From: Candidatus Pacearchaeota archaeon
Lineage (GTDB): Archaea > Nanoarchaeota > Nanoarchaeia > Pacearchaeales > GW2011-AR1
Reading direction: 5' to 3'
NCBI GenBank assembly: GCA_023228245.1
Contig: JALOBN010000001.1
Coordinates: 209,210-258,785 of the forward strand
Length of the DNA stretch: 49,576 bases
Part shown: piece after piece, positions 15,761 to 24,034 of the stretch
Layout of the letters: every line of letters begins with the position of its first letter
Position numbering within the stretch: the stretch's first letter is position 1
Translations under genes and position numbers: made by a program
Notes under the pieces: model-generated
Told to the model about the DNA's origin: nothing
Database searches by the model: none
What the model saw: the letters and a program-made list of their open reading frames with translations, nothing else

Positions 15761-18184
15761 CATAACTATGGTCAGTTTATCTGTACTCCTAGTCGCGCCA
15801 GTGTATAACCAACGGCGGTAGTTGTCCTCGCTGACTGGGGCTGGTCTTTCGTTGAACAGGATGACGTTTCCCATCTGTGACCCCTGACAATTCCAGCCAC
15901 AAAATCCATTTTGTATGAATTGATTTCCCTCTGGAACTGTCACACATATAGATTCCGTATCAGATACCTCTTCAATTGAATAGATTTTTGTATGATGATA
16001 ATTTAATTTCTCATTTTCACTATCAATTTTCATCAGATTATCTCTAGAAATATACCCTGCTATTTTAGAATTATTTCGTGTTGAGCTGTCTTTTATCAGA
16101 TTAGCGAATTGTTTTGAAATTGGTATTCGAAATTTTCTAAAGGCCTGGAACTTAAGTAATAACCTATCATTTTTAAATGAAGAAACAAATCCAATTTTAT
16201 CTTTAAATATCTTACAGTATGACCCATAAATACACAATCTATAATTATTGTTATATGGAAATATACTTGAAACGATCCCAAACCCCAACAACATTAATTG
16301 TACTATTTTTATCACATCTAGTTTTTTATTAGAAAATTCGATATGATCTATTTTCCCGCGTTTTATATTTACCGTAGCGTCTTCAAATAAACCTTTTAAG
16401 AATTTACATCTAATAGAATTATTACATGCGAGAATACATTTTGGAATGTTTTTTGTATGTGGAGATAATCCATCTATACAAGAAAGCCAAGAAGATAGTT
16501 GGGTGGAATTTATTTCAGAGGTATACCACCCAAGTTTGTGTTCTGTTCTGCTTTCTTTAGGTTCCACACCAAATAGAACTCTACACAAATGGGAAAATCT
16601 ATCTGTTACATCTTTGTGTCTTTTAGCTAATCTGAATCCTTTTTTAAAAATGCACCCGTCAGCCACCATAAGACCAAGAAATTCTGCGAAATCTTCACTA
16701 ACTAAAGATGGTAAATTATAAATTTTTGCTCTTATATCTGTGTTTATATCAGATGGTAATAGATATGTTGTTTTACAAGTAATTGGCGGCAACAGAGATA
16801 TTCTAGTTATATCATTTACAGATAACTCAGCAAATGTTTTTCTTTCATAATTTCCAGAGTTAACATTCCATATATCGATACCATGATCTATTGTAGCAGT
16901 TAATGAATATCCTTCTTTAGTTTTGATTTTGAGCATTTTCTGCTTAGTTGATATTTTATTAATGTATTTTTTTTCTCCATATGGGGATAATATACTGCCA
17001 CAATTTTGTATTTCACTTATTCTTTGAAGTCCGAATTCTGTTTCTATAAATGTGTGTGGGTGAACACATTTATGAACTGTCAGGGCGTATCCGTAGTCAA
17101 AGAGCAACCCTACTTCGTTCCAGTGTTTCACTTCCATACCGAAAGTTTCAAGCTCAGAGAATGAACTGAAGGTTTTCTGGTATCCGAATTGATACTTGCA
17201 GAGATTGTTTACCTTCACTTCAACTCCTTCATATGGAAAGTTGAGTTTGGCTGACCAGAAGTGATCATCAATCTCAGTAACTCCAGATTCAAAGTACCCG
17301 CGATATCCATTGTACATCGGTGGTTGCTTAGAATTTACTTTTACAACGTTACGTAAGCAGATCACTAGGTCATTTGAAAGAGGTACTTGGCTTACGTTGC
17401 CAAATACAACGTTTCGAATCATGGTATTCAACCGTACCCTAGTAGCGTTCATGTAACAAAGAACTGCGCAGTCTAGAATGTCCTCTGGATCTTGGCGGCC
17501 TTTGTACACCTGCCTCAAGTAATCTACGTATTGAGACTTTGGAACGATTGAAATGTGATTATTGTCGGATAATGATGGTGGTATCTTGCCAGTTTCCCTA
17601 ACCACCATAGATAAATGTATGATTGGATTGTCCTGTGCCTGCCTATGAATCTTCTCCAAGCGCAAGATTGGAGCCTGCATTAGAGAGAACTTACCTTCAA
17701 TAGGTGGTAGCTGCCCATGATCTCCAACTGCAAGTACATCAATACCATATGAGGATAGGTCTCTGAAGATATCCTCAGAGATCATAGAGGCTTCATCAAG
17801 AACTATAACGTCATAATCTAACTTTGGGTTCTTTGCCCAGTACACAACTTCGCCTTTATCATCTTCAATCGGTTTGTAGATGAGGCGATGAATGGTTCCG
17901 CAGTAGTGGCCGCCATCCCCGAAGGTAATTCCCTGGGCTCGAAGCTTGGTCCCAAGGATCGATGCGGCTCTACCGGACAGTGCGCAGAAGGCAAATCGAA
18001 TGGCCGTTCCAAATTCCTTTGCAAGAACCGATGTAAGCGTAGACTTACCTGAACCCGCATACCCACCCAATGTAAGTAATTGTGGGTTGGTTTGTTTGGG
18101 ATGAACCTTCCCTCCATTGGCTAGCCACCTGGCCATTATTTGGTACGCGGCCCCTTGGTCATCTGACAGAGTAATTGCGCTCAT
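15758..18184 (-). CDS. RecD-like superfamily 1 helicase interrupted by an intein
   Basis: Start at ATG 18184 with GGGAG 8 nt upstream; the frame extends to 18286, but that would overlap the divergent gene. Walker A GYAGSGKST lies at about 41-49, and Walker B DEASM about 110 residues later. GDHGQLPPIEG is motif III, and the C-extein holds the rest of motif V (TVHK|CQGSQ) and motif VI (YTGATRSTDKL). Mature length is about 416 residues, close to T4 Dda or the core of RecD2. It would be a 5'-3' DNA helicase in replication or recombination. The last codons run to the edge of the IS remnant, but the motif order is complete, so it is probably functional after splicing. Confidence 0.88.
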   Translation of the reverse strand: MSAITLSDDQGAAYQIMARWLANGGKVHPKQTNPQLLTLGGYAGSGKSTLTSVLAKEFGTAIRFAFCALSGRAASILGTKLRAQGITFGDGGHYCGTIHRLIYKPIEDDKGEVVYWAKNPKLDYDVIVLDEASMISEDIFRDLSSYGIDVLAVGDHGQLPPIEGKFSLMQAPILRLEKIHRQAQDNPIIHLSMVVRETGKIPPSLSDNNHISIVPKSQYVDYLRQVYKGRQDPEDILDCAVLCYMNATRVRLNTMIRNVVFGNVSQVPLSNDLVICLRNVVKVNSKQPPMYNGYRGYFESGVTEIDDHFWSAKLNFPYEGVEVKVNNLCKYQFGYQKTFSSFSELETFGMEVKHWNEVGLLFDYGYALTVHKCVHPHTFIETEFGLQRISEIQNCGSILSPYGEKKYINKISTKQKMLKIKTKEGYSLTATIDHGIDIWNVNSGNYERKTFAELSVNDITRISLLPPITCKTTYLLPSDINTDIRAKIYNLPSLVSEDFAEFLGLMVADGCIFKKGFRLAKRHKDVTDRFSHLCRVLFGVEPKESRTEHKLGWYTSEINSTQLSSWLSCIDGLSPHTKNIPKCILACNNSIRCKFLKGLFEDATVNIKRGKIDHIEFSNKKLDVIKIVQLMLLGFGIVSSIFPYNNNYRLCIYGSYCKIFKDKIGFVSSFKNDRLLLKFQAFRKFRIPISKQFANLIKDSSTRNNSKIAGYISRDNLMKIDSENEKLNYHHTKIYSIEEVSDTESICVTVPEGNQFIQNGFCGWNCQGSQMGNVILFNERPAPVSEDNYRRWLYTGATRSTDKLTIVM
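15890..17068 (-). mobile_element. Intein (393 aa) in motif V of the RecD-like helicase
   Basis: It starts with Cys directly after LTVHK (CVHPHTFIETEFG) and ends NGFCGWN before Cys+1 of CQGSQ, so it splits the helicase motif TVHK-x-QG. Block B is SLTATIDHGI. LAGLIDADG blocks are FLGLMVADGC and FLKGLFEDAT; the second has lost the usual DG (EDA), so endonuclease activity is doubtful. The residue before the final Asn is Trp rather than His, an unusual block G, though splicing without that His is known in some inteins. AT-rich relative to the helicase. Confidence 0.88.
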
Positions 18185-18236
18185 CCTAATTTCTCCCGCG
18201 CATCGTACACGGATCGACCGGATATATCCAGCGATT

Positions 18237-19010
18237 ATGTCGTTTTGGAGGCCAGCAGATAGCTGTTTGTACGTAGTTTCGGACATTAATGGATTGCATA
18301 ATGAACTGAAACTTATACTTAGTCGAATATTACCACTTAGGAAAACCGGAGGCCAAATAGATAAATTGATTCTTCTTGGTAATTACATAAGCGGAACAAG
18401 GTCACATGAAACAATTGATCTGATATTAAAAGCACAAAAGGAAACTCCAGGGCAAATCATATGTCTTCTAGGAGACAATGATCTAAAACTACTCAATTCA
18501 ATTGATCCACAAGGAACCCCAGAGGATTACGGGGCATGGCTATCGTCAGGAGGTGAAAACGCACTCCTTGGATATTTGGAACTTATAGGATCTGAACTCT
18601 CAAATCCATATCTAATCAAACGGCAATATCTTCAAAGATTTATTCCGCAAGAACATTTAAACTTCCTGAGTTTACTTTTGCCGTATTATGAGAATGATAA
18701 CTATATCTTTGTCCATGGTGGGTGTGATCCAAATATTCCATTAGAGAAACAAAACCCATCTGTGTTAACAAAGGATAGGAGTGTATTTAATTTAGTATAT
18801 AATGCCGGAAGTAGATTTAGATGTCAATGGAATAAGACTATTATAACTGGTGGTATTGGTAAGAAGGATGGACGACCATTGGTTCATGATAAATTCATTA
18901 CCCTAGATGGAAGTTATGCCGAGAAACTCTACGTGTTGGAATTGAATTCAAGACAGATATTCTCGGCACGTAAAGGAAAGAGTAGACTTGTCAAGGAACT
19001 AATACCTTGA
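18237..19010 (+). CDS. Metallophosphatase-like protein with altered metal ligands
   Basis: About 257 residues, divergent from the helicase. The order of motifs follows PPP-type (PrpA/lambda phosphatase-like) enzymes, but the key residues differ. SDING at 15-19 replaces DIHG (His to Asn). LGNYISG at about 47-53 replaces GDYVDRG (Asp to Asn). GDND at 79-82 replaces GNHE/D. VHGG at 159-162 is kept, and the late GHT is TGG. With so many metal ligands changed, it is likely catalytically dead or uses different chemistry, perhaps as a binding protein. ATG at 18237 is the best start, but no good ribosome-binding site is seen. The repeat element at 19023 follows. Confidence 0.65.
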   Translation: MSFWRPADSCLYVVSDINGLHNELKLILSRILPLRKTGGQIDKLILLGNYISGTRSHETIDLILKAQKETPGQIICLLGDNDLKLLNSIDPQGTPEDYGAWLSSGGENALLGYLELIGSELSNPYLIKRQYLQRFIPQEHLNFLSLLLPYYENDNYIFVHGGCDPNIPLEKQNPSVLTKDRSVFNLVYNAGSRFRCQWNKTIITGGIGKKDGRPLVHDKFITLDGSYAEKLYVLELNSRQIFSARKGKSRLVKELIP

Positions 19011-19022
19011 CATTCAATTAGT

Positions 19023-19050
19023 GGTAGTTCGATACCTTATAAATCGAGAT
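19023..19050 (+). repeat. Five-copy stem-loop element, copy 1
   Basis: GGTAG, then TTCGAT-ACCTTATAA-ATCGAG. The arms TCGAT/ATCGA pair around a 9 nt loop. It lies between the phosphatase-like gene and a 61-residue gene 15 nt on. Other copies are at 21606, 28530, 32463 and 32824. All are in plus orientation and lie before a gene start. Confidence 0.75.
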
Positions 19051-19064
19051 TAAAAGAGTCAATA

Positions 19065-19250
19065 ATGTTTTTCAAGTACGCATCAAATCTATTACAGCAC
19101 GTATCTAATGAGTGCATGTTGAAGTCATTTGCTTGTAAGGATGATGACGCGGTAGCTCTGTATCGGAATATCTCCAGCCGAATTGATGGACTAATTCGCA
19201 GGATTGGGGTCGAGAATACTGGTGAGATTGCGACTATCGAGAATGACTAA
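19065..19250 (+). CDS. Small hypothetical protein (61 aa) before topA
   Basis: A short, charged, helical protein starting 15 nt after a stem-loop repeat and overlapping the topA start by 8 nt. Residues such as CMLKSFACKDDDAVALYRNISSR give no family match. The overlap suggests it is translated and coupled to topoisomerase production. Confidence 0.5.
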   Translation: MFFKYASNLLQHVSNECMLKSFACKDDDAVALYRNISSRIDGLIRRIGVENTGEIATIEND

Positions 19251-21384
19251 TGCTCTCGTCATCGTAGAATCCCCAGCAAAAAGCAAGACTATCACCAAGT
19301 ACTTGGGTGTAGGATATACGATTAGGCCTACCGGAGGCCATATCATTGATCTATCCAAAGGTCATGGTGGTGGGGACATAGGGGTGGATATCCAGAATGG
19401 TTTCAAGCCTCGTTATGAAGTGAACCCGGATAAGAGGGACAAGATCAAATCAATAGTGGATGTGGCTAGGAATGCTGATGAAATTTTCGTTGCTTCAGAT
19501 CCTGATCGTGAAGGCGAAGCTATCGCATTCCATATTGTTGACCAGTTGAAGAGTCTCAACAAACCACTAAAAAGGGTTGAATTCCATGAAATTACCGAAA
19601 AAGCTATCAGAAAAGCTATTGCTAACCCACGTCCGTTTGATCAAAACCTTTATGATGCTCAACAGGCTAGACGAGTCCTGGATCGTATTGTGGGTTTTAT
19701 GGTGTCTCCTTACATTTCTCAGAAGCTTGGAGATAAACTTAGCGCCGGCCGTGTCCAATCTGTTACCCTAAGAATGATTGTAGACAGGGAAGAGGAAATT
19801 GAAGCTTTCGTTCCTGAATCTTTCTACAACATCAGCGCTACTCTATCCAACACAGAGAAGTTCGTAGCGAAATATCCTGCACGAATTGATGTCGAAAAAG
19901 AAGCGCAGAGAATCAAAGACGATCTGGACGTTTCCACATACGTGATTGATGATGTTCAGGCGAAACAGATGCTGCGTAAAGCACCTCCTCCACTAATTAC
20001 CTCTACTCTGCAACAGGAAGCTTCTACTAAACTGAAGTTTGCTGGTGAGCGGACTATGAAGGCTGCTCAAGAGTTGTATGAGGCTGGCTTCATAACTTAC
20101 TTACGTACCGATTCAGTTCGCAATTCCGCTGATTCAATTATAGAAGTGAGAGAGTTCCTTACAAAGAATGGGTTTGGAATTCCAGATCAGCCCAACGAAT
20201 TCAAGAATAAGGACCAAGCTCAGGATGCACACGAAGCTATTCGCCCTACCCATGTAGAAAATCATCCTGATAAAGCTGCGTTGATTGGTGATCAGCAGCA
20301 GATCTATAATCTCATTTGGCGAATGTTTGTAGCTAGTCAGATGCAGCCAGCTGTTTTTGATGTGGTGAAGGTAACTGTAAAAGCTAGCAAGGGACAGCGT
20401 TTACAATCCGAGGGAAAGACTCTTCGCGAGGAAGGTTGGATGTTCATTGCTAAGGAGTTCCTCAAGAAGGATAAGGATGTAACGCTACCACCACTGGCTG
20501 TTGGGGATATGGTTACTTTGGTTCCACCCAAGGTGAAGATGGAGAAATCTCAAACGAAGCCACCGCCACGCTATACAGAAGCCAGCTTGAATGCCGAGTT
20601 GGAGCGTAAAGAGATTGGTAGACCATCTACGTACGCAACCATCATCGCCAAAATCTCTAATCGGAAGTATGTCAAGAGCACTGCAGCTGGATTTGTCCCA
20701 ACAGATCTTGGTCGGCAAGTATCTAACGATTTGAAATCTACATTCTCCTTCATGGACTACATGTATACAGCCAACATGGAGAAATCATTAGACAAGATAG
20801 CTGATGGTAAGCTTGATTATCTGTCGATGATGACGAAGTTTTTCGATGAGTTCAAAGCGGAATTCCAGAAGGCACGAGCTGGGCAGGGACAAGTTACAGG
20901 TATTCCATGTCCCAAGTGTGGCGGAGATACTGTTCTGCGTAAGTCCAAGTATGGATTTTTCGCTGGTTGCATGAAGTATAAGGCTGGGTGTGATGGTATA
21001 GCTAATGTTTCTGTGGAGGATGGTAAAGTAATTCCAAAATCACAGAAGGCTAAGGTAGATGAAAGCGTCAAGTGTCCTGATTGCGGTGCTGGGATGGTAC
21101 CAAGGCCAGACGGAAGGTTTGGCCCATTTTATTCATGTTCCAATTATCCTAAGTGTTTAGGTAAGAGGAAGATACCATTTGGTAAGAAATGTATCAAGTG
21201 CGGAAATGAATTATATGCAACATTGATGAGTGGTAAATTGAAGTTAGCATGTATGGGATATCCTAATTGTAAGAATGTCGAGGAGTTGCCCGAAGACGCG
21301 CAGGTAAATTGGTTAGATTATAATAAAGTAACACCTCCCGTCTATAATAAAAAAGTAGAGAAAGTTATAAAAAGCATTTCTTGA
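19243..21384 (+). CDS. topA: DNA topoisomerase I
   Basis: A 713-residue type IA topoisomerase, relaxing negative supercoils by single-strand passage. The Toprim domain starts LVIVESPAKSKTI (4-16) and includes DPDREGEAIAFH. The catalytic Tyr286 lies in GFITYLRTDS. Three C-terminal zinc ribbons are visible: CPKCGG, CPDCGAG and CIKCGN, each with the second cysteine pair about 15-20 residues later. The zinc ribbons make it bacterial-like rather than a minimal phage form. ATG 19243 was chosen because MTNALVIVESPAK is the family N-terminus; upstream codons (to 19204) lie in the preceding gene. It presumably manages phage DNA topology in replication. Confidence 0.95.
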   Translation: MTNALVIVESPAKSKTITKYLGVGYTIRPTGGHIIDLSKGHGGGDIGVDIQNGFKPRYEVNPDKRDKIKSIVDVARNADEIFVASDPDREGEAIAFHIVDQLKSLNKPLKRVEFHEITEKAIRKAIANPRPFDQNLYDAQQARRVLDRIVGFMVSPYISQKLGDKLSAGRVQSVTLRMIVDREEEIEAFVPESFYNISATLSNTEKFVAKYPARIDVEKEAQRIKDDLDVSTYVIDDVQAKQMLRKAPPPLITSTLQQEASTKLKFAGERTMKAAQELYEAGFITYLRTDSVRNSADSIIEVREFLTKNGFGIPDQPNEFKNKDQAQDAHEAIRPTHVENHPDKAALIGDQQQIYNLIWRMFVASQMQPAVFDVVKVTVKASKGQRLQSEGKTLREEGWMFIAKEFLKKDKDVTLPPLAVGDMVTLVPPKVKMEKSQTKPPPRYTEASLNAELERKEIGRPSTYATIIAKISNRKYVKSTAAGFVPTDLGRQVSNDLKSTFSFMDYMYTANMEKSLDKIADGKLDYLSMMTKFFDEFKAEFQKARAGQGQVTGIPCPKCGGDTVLRKSKYGFFAGCMKYKAGCDGIANVSVEDGKVIPKSQKAKVDESVKCPDCGAGMVPRPDGRFGPFYSCSNYPKCLGKRKIPFGKKCIKCGNELYATLMSGKLKLACMGYPNCKNVEELPEDAQVNWLDYNKVTPPVYNKKVEKVIKSIS

Positions 21385-21403
21385 TTGTCCAGTACGCTGG
21401 GAC
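21384..21403 (+). repeat. Two-copy hairpin element, copy 2
   Basis: ATTGTCCAGTACGCTGGGAC begins on the last base of the topA stop and matches 5405-5424 apart from one base. GTCCAG/CTGGGAC pair around TACG with one bulge. It sits 11 nt before the next gene's ATG. Confidence 0.6.
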
Positions 21404-21414
21404 GAGTACTTTTC

Positions 21415-21603
21415 ATGAATAAAGCTGAGCTTGAGAAGCTTATCAATAAACCAAGAGCATTTCGTCACCACAAGTTAGCAGAGTTCATCCCAGCTAGGCA
21501 GACGATGATCATCTTAGGCTCAGAGGCAGTGTGCAATAGGGATACCCCGCGCAATTACAAACAGTTTAAGTGCATGCAAAAGAATGGTCAGCTTTTCTTT
21601 TGA
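21415..21603 (+). CDS. Small basic protein (62 aa)
   Basis: ATG 21415 (MNKAELEKLINKPRAFRHHK) is preferred over TTG at 21385, which falls inside the hairpin element. The protein is basic and mainly helical at the start, with RQTMIILGSEA in the middle. Basic charge fits a nucleic-acid or ribosome contact, but there is no identifiable domain. It is flanked by two different regulatory repeats, so it may be independently controlled. Confidence 0.55.
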   Translation: MNKAELEKLINKPRAFRHHKLAEFIPARQTMIILGSEAVCNRDTPRNYKQFKCMQKNGQLFF

Positions 21604-21605
21604 GT

Positions 21606-21632
21606 GGTAGCTTGATACCTTAAAATCGAGAC
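21606..21632 (+). repeat. Five-copy stem-loop element, copy 2
   Basis: GGTAG, then CTTGAT-ACCTTAAA-ATCGAG. The arms CTTGAT/ATCGAG pair with one G.T. It lies just after the 62-residue gene and 12 nt before the AAA ATPase, which has no visible Shine-Dalgarno, so the element may matter for its expression. Confidence 0.75.
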
Positions 21633-21643
21633 AAAGATATACA

Positions 21644-24034
21644 ATGAATAGATTTTCAGAAAAGCAAATTTCCGCCCAGGAATCTCTAACATCCAAAAGA
21701 CTAGAAAGCATTTCTGTTGGATATCAAAATACTTCCAGCAAATCAAGACCAGAACAGAGTCTTATCGAATTGATGCATTGGGCCAAGGACATTGTCAGTA
21801 ATCAAGATCGTGGTGATTGGGTTCCGTTTATTCACAACAAGATTAGTATTGATGGTTCATTCTTACAATTCTGCGAAGAAACTGGAGTAACTGTCAAAGC
21901 TCTTCATACCGATGCAATTACTTCTTGGCAAAGTGACTTTCATGATGAACACTTTGTTGGAGTTGGAATATTCAACATACAAAAAGACGATCTTAAGTTC
22001 TATCATTGTGGATTATTCCATAAGGGAAACCAGAATGAGGACGAGGTTAGCTTTTTTGTTTTGGTTAAGCGGACAGATTTTGAAGCTTATATATCCTTAC
22101 GTAATGAATATGAAGCTTGGCAGAATAAGAGGGAGCGTGACAGCCAGGAGATTGAGGTTATTGGTGGTGATGCAATTCCATATGATCCGAGTACTTCTTG
22201 GGATGATATCTTCTTACCAGATGATTTGAAGAGTAGGATTATTACTACCATCGATGGCTTCCTTGGATCTAAGGCCATTTATGAAAAGTTGAAGGTTCCG
22301 TGGCGGCGCGGGATTGGATTTTGGGGTTCTAGGGGCTGCCATGCTGCTGGTACTGGAATATTAATGTATGATGGTACAGTGAAAAAAGTTGAAGATGTGG
22401 TAGTTGGTGATTTGTTAATGGGTCCAGATTCTAAGCAACGAGAAGTTCTTAAATTAGTTTCTGGCTCTGATGAAATGTTTGAGATACAACCAACAAAATC
22501 AGATCCTTTTATTGTTAATAAGGATCATATTCTTCATCTTCGGTGCCGTAGGCCAAGACCAACCGTTCCACCAAAACTCAATATAACAGTATCAGATTTT
22601 TTAAGTCTAACTCAAAATGCTCAAAAAAACAATTATCAAATGTGTTTGTCTCCAGCTTTAGAGTTTGGAGTTAACCAAACTCTAAAGCTGGATCCATATT
22701 TTTTGGGTATATGGCTTGGTGATGGTAGTAGTCATGAAGCATCAATTACCACAGCAGATCTTGAAATAGATAATTTTGTATGCAATTTTGCTATACAATA
22801 TTCTTGTCAAGTTACGAGAACGAAATCTGTTGCTACGGCAAAATGCGATACGTTACACATAGTTAGTGGTGGGAAAAGGAATCCTATAAATGCATTATTG
22901 CGAGAGATAAACGTATTAGATAATAAACATATACCTTACCAATATCTAACAGCATCGATTGATGATCGTTTGAAATTACTTGCAGGTATTATTGATACAG
23001 ACGGTTGTTATACTAGTGTAACCTGGAGAGGAACTGAAAAATTAAACAAAAAAGGCAAAGGATATAAGGGCTATTTTGAAGTACTGCAAAAGAGTCAACA
23101 ATTAACGAAAGATATATGTTTCTTGGTTAAAAGTCTTGGGTTACAGGTAACTGTAAAGGAATGTATTAAGAATATAAAATCCATTAATTTTTCTGGTCGA
23201 TATTATAGGATTGGTATATTTGGAAATATTGAAAAGGTTCCGGTTATATTACCAAGAAAGAAAGCGATTTTGGGAAGGCCTAATAAAATGCCGTTGATCC
23301 GGGGGATTAAATCCATTAGGAGTATGGGTGTTGGAAATTATTATGGATTTGTATTAGATAAAGATCATTTATATTTAACAGATGATTTTTATATACATCA
23401 CAACTGCGGAAAAACCTCAACTCTTCGGGTAATTATGGCGCAATACCCGCAGCTAAAGCCGGTTACTATTCAGCCTGGGCATTCGACTCCTGATGAATTG
23501 TTAGAGGAAGCTTTTGAATATGCCGAGCAGCATTCCCCTGCACTTTTATTCTTTGAAGATCTGCAAGAGTTGGTTAAGACAATTGATATTCGTCATTTTC
23601 TGCAGCTTTTGGATGGACTACAGAAGCGCGATGGCATTTTGACGGTGGTAACTGGCAATGATTTTTCTAACTTGGAAGAGAATTTGAAGAGTCGTCCGCG
23701 TCGTTTTGATAGTTTCTTTGAATTTCCATTGCCGGATGTTAATCAAACCACAAAATATCTTAATAGATATCTAGTTGATATATTACCAAGTAAGAAGATT
23801 GCAGCAATTGCAAAGAAGGCTGTTAAGAATAAACTTACCTATGCTCATTTGCAAGAGCTTTATTTCAATGCTGTATTCATCGCTATACCTGAAGGTCGAG
23901 AATTACCGAACGAGGACAACTTAGAATTGTCTCTAAAACAAGTTTTGAAAGAAAAGAAAGCAGCAGATTCTGACTTTGCAGAGAGACAGCGTGACCTAAC
24001 AGATGACGAAGAAGAGGATGGAGAGGAAATATGA
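21644..24034 (+). CDS. AAA+ ATPase interrupted by an intein in its Walker A motif
   Basis: The 796-residue precursor carries an intein at residues 232-587, leaving 440 residues. N-terminal 170 residues precede an ATPase core. Walker A is GSRG|CGKTS (split by the intein), Walker B ALLFFEDLQEL, sensor 1 VVTGND, and an arginine-finger-like SRPRRFD. The core matches classic AAA proteins such as the Rvb/FtsH/Bcs1 type phage chaperones. The C-terminus is acidic (DDEEEDGEE). It may remodel protein complexes or serve ClpP or head maturation, but nothing fixes the role. There is no ClpX zinc domain or obvious ClpP-docking loop. It overlaps the bS21 gene by 4 nt. Confidence 0.85.
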   Translation: MNRFSEKQISAQESLTSKRLESISVGYQNTSSKSRPEQSLIELMHWAKDIVSNQDRGDWVPFIHNKISIDGSFLQFCEETGVTVKALHTDAITSWQSDFHDEHFVGVGIFNIQKDDLKFYHCGLFHKGNQNEDEVSFFVLVKRTDFEAYISLRNEYEAWQNKRERDSQEIEVIGGDAIPYDPSTSWDDIFLPDDLKSRIITTIDGFLGSKAIYEKLKVPWRRGIGFWGSRGCHAAGTGILMYDGTVKKVEDVVVGDLLMGPDSKQREVLKLVSGSDEMFEIQPTKSDPFIVNKDHILHLRCRRPRPTVPPKLNITVSDFLSLTQNAQKNNYQMCLSPALEFGVNQTLKLDPYFLGIWLGDGSSHEASITTADLEIDNFVCNFAIQYSCQVTRTKSVATAKCDTLHIVSGGKRNPINALLREINVLDNKHIPYQYLTASIDDRLKLLAGIIDTDGCYTSVTWRGTEKLNKKGKGYKGYFEVLQKSQQLTKDICFLVKSLGLQVTVKECIKNIKSINFSGRYYRIGIFGNIEKVPVILPRKKAILGRPNKMPLIRGIKSIRSMGVGNYYGFVLDKDHLYLTDDFYIHHNCGKTSTLRVIMAQYPQLKPVTIQPGHSTPDELLEEAFEYAEQHSPALLFFEDLQELVKTIDIRHFLQLLDGLQKRDGILTVVTGNDFSNLEENLKSRPRRFDSFFEFPLPDVNQTTKYLNRYLVDILPSKKIAAIAKKAVKNKLTYAHLQELYFNAVFIAIPEGRELPNEDNLELSLKQVLKEKKAADSDFAERQRDLTDDEEEDGEEI
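22337..23404 (+). mobile_element. Intein (356 aa) in the AAA ATPase P-loop
   Basis: It begins CHAAGTGILMYDGTVKKVED (block A), contains VNKDHILHLR (block B) and two LAGLIDADG blocks (LGIWLGDGSS and LLAGIIDTDGCY). It ends DDFYIHHN before Cys+1. All splice residues (Cys1, block B His, penultimate His, Asn, Cys+1) and both endonuclease acids are present, so both splicing and homing are probably active. The site is between G and C of the P-loop GSRGCGKT, so ATPase activity needs splicing. An 18 bp inverted repeat lies inside it. Confidence 0.92.
22651..22692 (+). repeat. Perfect 18 bp inverted repeat inside the intein
   Basis: Arms at 22651-22668 and 22675-22692 (core TCCAGCTTTAGAGTTTGG) pair perfectly around the 6 nt loop AGTTAA. 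The stretch codes for LSPALEFGVNQTLKLDP just ahead of LAGLIDADG block C. A stem this long in coding sequence would be a strong RNA hairpin and is rarely chance. Confidence 0.9.

Noticed and set aside
18184..18286. Upstream start of the RecD-like helicase at 18286
   Set aside because: No ribosome-binding site, and it would overlap the divergent phosphatase-like gene; ATG 18184 has a good site and directly precedes the helicase core.
21644..24034. Identification of the AAA ATPase as ClpX, partner of the phage ClpP
   Set aside because: It lacks the ClpX zinc-binding domain and a visible ClpP-docking loop, and its core looks like a classic AAA rather than an HslU/ClpX type.
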